Source: Thermoplasmatota archaeon
Lineage (GTDB): Archaea > Thermoplasmatota > Thermoplasmata > UBA10834
Length of the DNA: 7,777 nucleotides
Direction: 5' to 3'
Assembly (NCBI GenBank): GCA_022848805.1
Contig: JAJISI010000058.1
Coordinates: 1-7,777 of the forward strand
A program made the position numbers and the translations under genes. The notes beneath the pieces are model-generated. The model was not told where the DNA came from. It saw only the letters and a list, made by a program, of their open reading frames with translations, and made no database searches. Shown in pieces: positions 1 to 4,989 of this stretch; position 1 is the first letter of the stretch, and each line of letters starts with the position of its first letter.

Positions 1-2
1 AC

Positions 3-446
3 CCGGGCAACACCGACGGACTCGTGGACGTGGACAACACCCAGGAGGTCAGTGCTCCCATGACCGTGACATACGCTGAGCCGATGCCTTCAGACATGCC
101 CAGTCAAATCACCATCGACGTCGATGCAAGGCAGATCGTCTACACCGGACCGTTCGATATGTGGACCTGGTCCCAGGACCAGACGACGCACCAGAACCTC
201 TCTGACGAATGGGACAGGCTGGATATATTGCCGTGGGGCATCCCAGCGATACAGTTCAAGGCGGACATCGTTGGAATGTTGGCGGCAGGCGTTGGCATTC
301 AGAGCGAGTTGGACGAGAACGCGGTAGACGCGGGTGCTCAAGACATCAGTGTAATGACTAGTGGCATCACGGAAGCCGCGACTGAGGATCCTGCTGCTAT
401 GGCGGTTCCGGCCGTGACCCTACGTCAGACAAATGTGGCGGATTGA
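3..446 (+). CDS. Unrecognised protein, 3' part only
   Basis: The reading frame is open from the window edge (base 3) to TGA at 444-446, giving 147 residues with no convincing internal start: the GTG codons at 24 and 30 have no ribosome binding site. I therefore read it as the C-terminal part of a longer protein. It is acidic, rich in Asp, Thr and Ala, and has no transmembrane segment, cysteine or motif that I recognise. The first half alternates short hydrophobic and polar stretches (for example MTVTYAEP and QITIDVDARQIVYTG), which suggests beta structure as in secreted or surface proteins. The last 40 residues are Ala/Thr/Val-rich and probably poorly ordered. It ends 83 bp before the methyltransferase-like gene on the same strand, so co-transcription is possible. 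Function unknown; coding status is reasonably likely from the continuous frame. Confidence 0.55.
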   Translation, partial: PGNTDGLVDVDNTQEVSAPMTVTYAEPMPSDMPSQITIDVDARQIVYTGPFDMWTWSQDQTTHQNLSDEWDRLDILPWGIPAIQFKADIVGMLAAGVGIQSELDENAVDAGAQDISVMTSGITEAATEDPAAMAVPAVTLRQTNVAD

Positions 447-448
447 CC

Positions 449-510
449 GTCTCAGGGCTAGTCCACTGACATCTCCGCAATCACTGCGGAAGCAGCCGGT
501 AGGCTGAGAC
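449..510 (+). other. Potential structured RNA in the leader of the mtmB-like gene
   Basis: Bases 449-455 (GTCTCAG) pair perfectly with 504-510 (CTGAGAC). The next bases, 456-459 (GGCT), pair with 494-497 (AGCC), leaving 498-503 bulged. Inside is a perfect 6-bp hairpin, 474-479 (TCCGCA) with 485-490 (TGCGGA) and a 5-base loop, plus a possible 3-bp hairpin at 461-470. Together this is a branched fold of about 62 nt that ends 4 bases before the Shine-Dalgarno run. It has no U-tract, so it does not look like a terminator. The pairing is seen directly; a regulatory role is inference. Confidence 0.4.
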
Positions 511-514
511 ACAG

Positions 515-522
515 AAGGAGGG
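515..522 (+). promoter_or_regulatory. Strong Shine-Dalgarno site for the mtmB-like gene
   Basis: AAGGAGGG lies 7 bases before the ATG at 530 and fixes that start. It is the clearest ribosome binding site in the window. I see no good TATA box between 447 and 514, so the transcript probably starts further upstream and carries the structured leader. Confidence 0.7.
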
Positions 523-529
523 TTAGACG

Positions 530-1909
530 ATGGAAATGCTCGACGTGATGCAGAAGGCGCTCGAAGGGGAGCCAATGAGCGAGAACGACTATCAGCTTAG
601 AAGATTCGCTCCGAAGGTTCAGGAGAAAGTCAAGGAGTACGAGATCAAGTTCGATCCCAAGAATCCGATTCCAGACGATGCCTCGCTGGCCGACGATCTC
701 TTCGAGGCAGCGATCGAGTTGCTCGCAGACGTCGGAGCATATTGCACGAGCACATCCAGAGTCATTTCGTACACGGAGAGGGAGATCAGGGAAGCACTCC
801 GGTCAGCTCCTGAAGAGCTCACTATGGGCGAGGGAAAGGACAGAAAGAAGCTGAGGGGAAGGAAGACCGGAGATCGAAACCCACCTTGGTGCCTTCTTGG
901 CGCCGCCGGCGCAGGCTGCTCGAGCGACGAATCCTTCACCACACTCGTAGAGGGCTACGCAGAGATTCCGGAGACGAATGCGATCACGACACCGGCTCTC
1001 ACGCGTGTCGGAGGAATGAGGATTAGACCCGCATCTCCGTTGGAAGTGCTCGGAGCGATGAGAAACGCGGTCCTCGCGAGGGAAGCCTGCAACCGCGTAG
1101 GCCGCGAGGGCATACCGATAATGAACTCTCTCGCGACGGCTGAATCTGATATTGCATTCGCTGCCGCTTTGCATCCGAAGTTCGGAATGCGCAGATCCGA
1201 TGGTTACATGATCTGTTGTATGGACCCTATGAAGACGGACTTCGCTAGACTGAACAAGGTGACGACTGCACACTCTCTTGGCGGACCGGTAGGTATGTGC
1301 GAGGGGCCGCTTCTCGGGGGTTACGCGGGAGGGCCTGAAGGAACTACCTTGTCCAGTGTTGCTCACCATATGATGGGCGTTCTTACGTATCAGGCGAGCT
1401 GGACGCTGCCGTTCCCGCTGCATCTCAGATACACGTCGAGCAGTTGCAGGGACATGCTATGGGTGGTCAGCACCACCGGACAGGCAATAAGCAGGAATTC
1501 GCACCTCATCAGCACGAACATCAATTTCACGTCTGCTGGACCGGCCACCTCTATGTGCCTCTTCGAGACATCCGCCACTGTACTCGCAGCTGTTACGGCC
1601 GGTTTGTCGATCGAATCCGTCGGCGTCGCCTGCAACCGGTACGAGGATCGAATGACGCCGGTGGAGCCGCGAATCTCCGCCGAGATGGGGCACGCGATCG
1701 CGAGCATGAAACTCTCGGACGCAAACGAGATCGCGAAGAAGCTGCTTGCGAAGTACGAGTCGAAGCTCTCGAATCCGCCTCTAGGCAAGAACCTTCACGA
1801 ATGCTGGAACGCGGAGAAGCGCCGACCAACGAAGGAGTATCAATCCTTGATTCGGTCGTACAAGAAATCCATGAAGGGCTTAGGTGTGGATCTGAAGGAA
1901 GATATCTGA
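530..1909 (+). CDS. mtmB: MtmB-family methyltransferase homologue without pyrrolysine
   Basis: 459 residues, very close to the roughly 458 of methanogen monomethylamine methyltransferase MtmB and colinear with it as I recall that sequence. Recognisable blocks are residues 50-95 (LFEAAIELLADVGAYCTSTS, like MLLECGIYCTDTH), 169-188 (SPLEVLGAM), 259-273 (GPLLGGYAGGPEGTT, like MPIFGGYAGGIEETT), 290-310, 336-349 (AGPATSMCLFETSA, like AGPCTEMCLLEASA) and 416-427 (PPLGKNLHECWN, like APAGKTFQECYD). MtmB is a TIM barrel that transfers the methyl group of monomethylamine to the corrinoid protein MtmC, with pyrrolysine (UAG codon) holding the substrate. Here the frame has no UAG; the ATG at 1121-1123 (Met198, in GIPIMNSL) falls where GMGV-Pyl-GPE is expected. 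Family membership is firm, but the substrate is probably not monomethylamine, or the chemistry differs. No mtmC or other corrinoid gene lies in the window. The start is set by a strong Shine-Dalgarno site. Stop is TGA. Confidence 0.85.
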   Translation: MEMLDVMQKALEGEPMSENDYQLRRFAPKVQEKVKEYEIKFDPKNPIPDDASLADDLFEAAIELLADVGAYCTSTSRVISYTEREIREALRSAPEELTMGEGKDRKKLRGRKTGDRNPPWCLLGAAGAGCSSDESFTTLVEGYAEIPETNAITTPALTRVGGMRIRPASPLEVLGAMRNAVLAREACNRVGREGIPIMNSLATAESDIAFAAALHPKFGMRRSDGYMICCMDPMKTDFARLNKVTTAHSLGGPVGMCEGPLLGGYAGGPEGTTLSSVAHHMMGVLTYQASWTLPFPLHLRYTSSSCRDMLWVVSTTGQAISRNSHLISTNINFTSAGPATSMCLFETSATVLAAVTAGLSIESVGVACNRYEDRMTPVEPRISAEMGHAIASMKLSDANEIAKKLLAKYESKLSNPPLGKNLHECWNAEKRRPTKEYQSLIRSYKKSMKGLGVDLKEDI

Positions 1910-1949
1910 TCGAGGTCGCTGAGGCTTTCGGCCACGAGGTCCGTTACTC

Positions 1950-1970
1950 CGTCAGTCACTACGATTGACG
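1950..1970 (+). repeat. Inverted repeat between the mtmB-like gene and the regulator
   Basis: Arms 1950-1957 (CGTCAGTC) and 1963-1970 (GATTGACG) form an 8-bp stem with one G-U pair and a 5-base loop. It lies 41 bp after the mtmB-like stop and about 23 bp before the TATA-like box of the regulator. It could be the 3' hairpin of the upstream transcript, since a short TTTT follows at 1981-1984, or an operator for the dimeric ArsR-type protein encoded next. The sequence does not decide between them. Confidence 0.4.
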
Positions 1971-1988
1971 CTTACCAGTGTTTTCACA

Positions 1989-2000
1989 AAAATTGAAATA
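1989..2000 (+). promoter_or_regulatory. Archaeal TATA-like box for the regulator-thioredoxin cassette
   Basis: AAAATTGAAATA is the most AT-rich stretch in this part of the window. Its centre lies about 26 bp before the GTG at 2023, which is the usual distance from an archaeal TATA box to the transcription start. With no Shine-Dalgarno site before that GTG, a leaderless transcript is the simplest reading. The short dyad GTGTTTTCAC (1978-1987) sits just upstream, where TFB or a regulator could bind. Confidence 0.5.
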
Positions 2001-2022
2001 GCTCCGGCGACATGTAGGACTT

Positions 2023-2412
2023 GTGGCTTCAAAGAAAGTTGAAACACCTTGTCGCGGCACCGCGCTGACAAACTTGTCCATGCCGCCGTCAGTGGCATCA
2101 GGGTTGATTGACCATGGCGGAATCCGTGGTCTTATACAAGAGGTTCCGTCCGAAGGGCGTCTGAAGAAGGAAGCCAAGAGGTACCAATCTTTGGCAGACC
2201 ATACGAGGCTGAAGATATTGTGGGCCATCTCCAAGATGGATCTAAGCCCCTGTGTCCTCAAAGCGGTCGCAGGAGTGTCCGATTCGAAGCTCTCATACCA
2301 TCTTCGAGTACTCGAAGAAGCGGGAATGGTAAAATCCCGAAGGATAAAGAACTGGATGTTGTATTCGATAACCAACCTCGGTCTGGAAAAACTGGGCCTT
2401 GAACACGATTGA
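2023..2412 (+). CDS. ArsR-type winged-helix transcriptional regulator
   Basis: 129 residues. Residues 48-117 are a typical ArsR/HTH_5 winged helix: KRYQSLADHTRLKILWAIS (helices 1-2), DLSPCVLKAVAGVSDSKLSYHLRVLEEAGMV (helix-turn-helix with recognition helix around 86-98) and KSRRIKNWMLYSIT (beta wing). Cys77 sits about where the second Cys of the metal-binding ELCVCDL motif of ArsR lies, but the partner Cys is missing (Ser75), so classic arsenite binding is unlikely. The first 45 residues are unlike the family; Cys10 is the only other cysteine. The GTG start is chosen because it fits a leaderless transcript from the TATA-like box; ATG at 2080 (Met20) is an alternative with no ribosome binding site either. 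It is followed after 34 bp by two membrane thioredoxin genes on the same strand, so it probably controls that cassette. The signal sensed is unknown, perhaps thiol redox state (inference). Confidence 0.8.
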   Translation: MASKKVETPCRGTALTNLSMPPSVASGLIDHGGIRGLIQEVPSEGRLKKEAKRYQSLADHTRLKILWAISKMDLSPCVLKAVAGVSDSKLSYHLRVLEEAGMVKSRRIKNWMLYSITNLGLEKLGLEHD

Positions 2413-2446
2413 CCATCTCGGATGTGGTAATTGGTCGGGGGATAAT

Positions 2447-3427
2447 ATGGCGAAGAGGCGGCATAAGAAGGAGGAGAAGAGGCAGAAACTTCTGGACCAG
2501 GGATACGTCGAATGCCGGAAGTGCGGCGAACTCTCCAAACCTCGCTCTTTCAGATGTGTCGATTGCACGAAGATGCTCCCGTTCGGGAAGAAGGTGCTGG
2601 CGGTCACTCTCGCAATCATCATTGTCGTTGCTACGGTGGGCGTATACTTCCTAAGGTCAGAAGAAGGCTACGAGGTTCCTACTGCCATACACTCCGTGAG
2701 CCCGACCAGTGTTTCGGCGTCGATATCGTCTGATATCATCGTGACATTCAACCGGGAGATGAACAGGGATAGCGTCGAGTCGGCATTCACAGTGGCGCCT
2801 TCCGTAGCAGGCGTCTTCTCCTGGTCAAGTACACAGCTCGTGTTCGCCCCTTCGACCAACCTAGAGGAGGGATCCACATACACTGTCACGATCGGAGATT
2901 CGGCCGTCGATCTAGAGGGCAGACACCTCGACTGTGGCATATACCGCTGGAGCTTCATGACCGAAGGTGGCACGGCTGCCAGAAGAGAGGTTGGAGCGGG
3001 TACGGACGACTTCTGGGAGCAGTATCCTCCGTCACACTCGCAGCAGGGAGCGACGGTGGACCACCCTTCATGGGTAATCGAAGCGCTGGAGCAGGGTCCA
3101 GTCCTGATATTCGTCCATAGCGAGGGGTGCAGCCCGTGCGTGACGCAAACGGACATCTGCGGAAGTGTGAGCACTGCATACTCCGGGCAGATATCTTACT
3201 TCGACCTGCTCTCTGGAACAAACGAACCAGATGCTTCGGACGGGTTCGCAGCGTACGACCCGGACGGAGGAGTGCACTACGTTCCACTAGTGATCGTCGT
3301 GACAACGGCCTTGGACCCCGCCGACGGAACGACCATAATAGTGTGGCACAGCTGGGAGGGAGTTGTATACGAGCCAATCCTAAGCAGCTGGATATCCGAT
3401 ACGATATCGCACTGGGACGAGAGTTGA
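2447..3427 (+). CDS. Membrane-anchored zinc-ribbon / Ig-like / thioredoxin protein
   Basis: 326 residues from ATG 2447, which follows a purine-rich GGGGGA; an upstream TTG at 2399 would overlap the regulator and is not used here. Domains in order: a basic, coiled N-terminus (1-20); a zinc ribbon with Cys23, Cys26, Cys37 and Cys40; one transmembrane helix at about 48-68; an Ig-like domain of the Big_5/SbsA type at about 78-172 (SPTSVSASISSDIIVTFNREMN, then STYTVTIGDSAVDLEGR); and a thioredoxin-like domain at about 203-325 with the redox motif Cys228-Ser-Pro-Cys231 and the cis-proline in YVP (Pro280). The usual Trp before CxxC is replaced by Gly. By topology the zinc ribbon should be cytoplasmic and the Ig and thioredoxin domains extracytoplasmic. 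It ends 4 bp before a thioredoxin-CcdA gene, which probably supplies its electrons. The role is likely reduction or exchange of disulfides in exported proteins; the client is unknown. Confidence 0.75.
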   Translation: MAKRRHKKEEKRQKLLDQGYVECRKCGELSKPRSFRCVDCTKMLPFGKKVLAVTLAIIIVVATVGVYFLRSEEGYEVPTAIHSVSPTSVSASISSDIIVTFNREMNRDSVESAFTVAPSVAGVFSWSSTQLVFAPSTNLEEGSTYTVTIGDSAVDLEGRHLDCGIYRWSFMTEGGTAARREVGAGTDDFWEQYPPSHSQQGATVDHPSWVIEALEQGPVLIFVHSEGCSPCVTQTDICGSVSTAYSGQISYFDLLSGTNEPDASDGFAAYDPDGGVHYVPLVIVVTTALDPADGTTIIVWHSWEGVVYEPILSSWISDTISHWDES

Positions 3428-3431
3428 CGGC

Positions 3432-4844
3432 ATGAAGCTTGGAAAAAGGGCGCTGTATGGAGTCGTGGCCGTAGCCATCGCTTCATTACTGGTCCTCGTG
3501 GTGGCTATCGTCGGATTGCTGGAAGATCCCTCGTCGGGAGTGGAGCCCGCACCGGACTTCACGGCGACGGACTACAAGGGCACGACATTCTCCCTCTCGG
3601 ATTTCGCCGGCAATGTGACGGTCCTGCACATAACGCAGCTGGAGAACCCTCTATGCATCGAGTGTGAGGACAATATGATCGGCCAGATCGAGGAGTTGAG
3701 CGACCTGGCAGCGATCGAGGACACTAACATCAGCATCGTCACACTCAACATCAGGAAGAACCCCTACTCGGAGGAAGGATGGAAGATCGCCGAGGAGTAC
3801 TACGGCCTCAACATCTCATGGCTCTGGGTCGAGGAGTTCGAGCCGTTCCCCGCGTCGAGCCAATACATCGGATACTGGATGCTGGACGGCGGATTCGTCA
3901 ACCCCACGATAATCCTAATCGATGGCAATCAAGACGTCGTTGCCGTACGCCATGTGTACTGTATCGGCAAAGGCGCGATCGACGGCACCCAAACCGCAGA
4001 GGTCCTGATAGAAGACTCATCCAGCATACTATCAGGAGAATGGGATGCCACACTCGGCGGAGGTGTGTCTTCGGCGGGCATGTCGGCCGGGGGGATGTTC
4101 CTCCTCGGTATCGTCACCGCATTCTCCCCGTGTTCTCTCGCTCTGTTGATAGCCATGGTATCTTACATCGGAAGTATGAGGGCTCGCCAGAAGGAGAGCG
4201 CGGATGGAGCTGACGGCCTGGCGACTAGCCTAACGATCGGCATATGGTTCACACTTGGGATGGCTTCAGTGTTCTTCATGATCGGGCTTCTTGTGGCGTA
4301 CGTCGGCAGGTTTCTCGAGATGTCGTCCATATTCTACTTGATCTCAGGTACGGTTCTGATCCTGGTTGGGATCAACGCCGTCCACCCTCTGAGCGTCTTG
4401 CTCGCGAGACTACGGGAGTTCCTCGGCGGCAGACCAGCGATAGCGGCTTCTTGCCAGACCTCCATCGATAAGGATGCGGGTGATGGGAAGGCGAGGCTTC
4501 TCACAAAGCTGAGCCACATGTCCCCCGCCTTGGCCGGCCTGTCTCTCGGCGTGCTGTTCTCCGTTGGCTGGGCTCCCTGCGCGTTATCCCTGGTGTTCCC
4601 TGTGATAGTGCTGACGTTGACGCAGGAGTACACTCTGTTGATGGGGGGTCTCATGCTGTTCGTGTTCGGACTAGGCCATGGAGTCGTGATAATCCCATTC
4701 TGCGCAGCGACAGGCGAGGCCAAGGATAGGATGAGCCGCAAGTACGCTGGTGCTGGCAGACGGATCCAGCTGATCTTCGGACTTGCCGTGATCGCGATAG
4801 GCGTGATATTCGCGCTCAGGTACGTCGATTTCAGGCTCTGGTGA
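3432..4844 (+). CDS. Thioredoxin-CcdA (DsbD-like) membrane fusion protein
   Basis: 470 residues. A signal anchor (about 7-30) is followed by an extracytoplasmic redoxin/TlpA-like thioredoxin domain (about 38-195): PAPDFTATDYKG, redox motif Cys75-Ile-Glu-Cys78, cis-proline in VNPTI (Pro158). Residues 217-465 are a six-helix DsbD/CcdA domain with the two hallmark cysteines: Cys234 in TAFSPCSLALLIAMVSYIG and Cys383 in GWAPCALSLVFPV. CcdA/DsbD proteins move reducing equivalents from cytosolic thioredoxin across the membrane. Bacterial DsbD has its thioredoxin domain after the membrane part; here it comes first. A hydrophilic, charged loop (about 320-362) includes an extra Cys341. The start lies only 4 bp after the upstream thioredoxin stop, so the two are very probably co-translated. 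Likely uses are keeping exported thiols reduced, or haem/cofactor assembly; no cytochrome c gene is visible to favour the latter. Confidence 0.85.
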   Translation: MKLGKRALYGVVAVAIASLLVLVVAIVGLLEDPSSGVEPAPDFTATDYKGTTFSLSDFAGNVTVLHITQLENPLCIECEDNMIGQIEELSDLAAIEDTNISIVTLNIRKNPYSEEGWKIAEEYYGLNISWLWVEEFEPFPASSQYIGYWMLDGGFVNPTIILIDGNQDVVAVRHVYCIGKGAIDGTQTAEVLIEDSSSILSGEWDATLGGGVSSAGMSAGGMFLLGIVTAFSPCSLALLIAMVSYIGSMRARQKESADGADGLATSLTIGIWFTLGMASVFFMIGLLVAYVGRFLEMSSIFYLISGTVLILVGINAVHPLSVLLARLREFLGGRPAIAASCQTSIDKDAGDGKARLLTKLSHMSPALAGLSLGVLFSVGWAPCALSLVFPVIVLTLTQEYTLLMGGLMLFVFGLGHGVVIIPFCAATGEAKDRMSRKYAGAGRRIQLIFGLAVIAIGVIFALRYVDFRLW

Positions 4845-4934
4845 ACGGCGCGGTCGAGGGCGGTGGGTGCGTCAACTCCCTGGTCGAACCATTCCGTCCG
4901 TTCCGTCCCTAAGACCGCTCAAGAGCATCCGGTA

Positions 4935-4945
4935 CACGGTTCGTG
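4935..4945 (+). repeat. Short perfect dyad upstream of the FAD oxidoreductase promoter
   Basis: CACG-GTT-CGTG lies about 12 bp before the TATA-like box at 4957, a position where archaeal activators often bind. A nearby direct repeat of TTCCGTCC (4892-4899 and 4901-4908) lies in the same 145-bp gap. Both are short and could be chance. Confidence 0.2.
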
Positions 4946-4956
4946 CCTTGGACAAG

Positions 4957-4964
4957 CTTTTGTA
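4957..4964 (+). promoter_or_regulatory. TATA-like box for the FAD/Fe-S oxidoreductase pair
   Basis: CTTTTGTA is centred about 29 bp before the ATG at 4990. With no Shine-Dalgarno run before that ATG, the spacing suggests a leaderless or nearly leaderless transcript and supports 4990 as the start over the upstream in-frame start at 4867. The box departs from the YTTATATA consensus, so strength is uncertain. Confidence 0.4.
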
Positions 4965-4989
4965 CGGACATCGCACTAACTCCGATAGA

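Noticed and set aside
449..510. Leader fold read as a tRNA or as a terminator
   Set aside because: The arm lengths and loops do not give a cloverleaf with a T-loop or anticodon arm, and there is no following T-tract.
803..1423. 206-codon minus-strand open frame inside the mtmB-like gene
   Set aside because: Composition is Arg/Ser/His-rich and the opposite strand has an unmistakable protein family; a shadow frame.
1444..1968. 174-codon open frame overlapping the end of the mtmB-like gene and running past it
   Set aside because: It is an Arg/His-rich out-of-frame reading of a gene with clear homology, and has no ribosome binding site; the part beyond 1909 is too short to stand alone.
2399..2446. 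TTG at 2399 as the start of the zinc-ribbon thioredoxin gene
   Set aside because: It overlaps the regulator's end and lacks a ribosome binding site, whereas ATG 2447 follows a purine-rich run and begins a natural basic N-terminus.
4867..4989. Upstream in-frame start for the FAD oxidoreductase (522 residues)
   Set aside because: The extra 41 residues are basic and unlike the family, and the TATA-like box at 4957 would lie inside the gene; ATG 4990 fits better.
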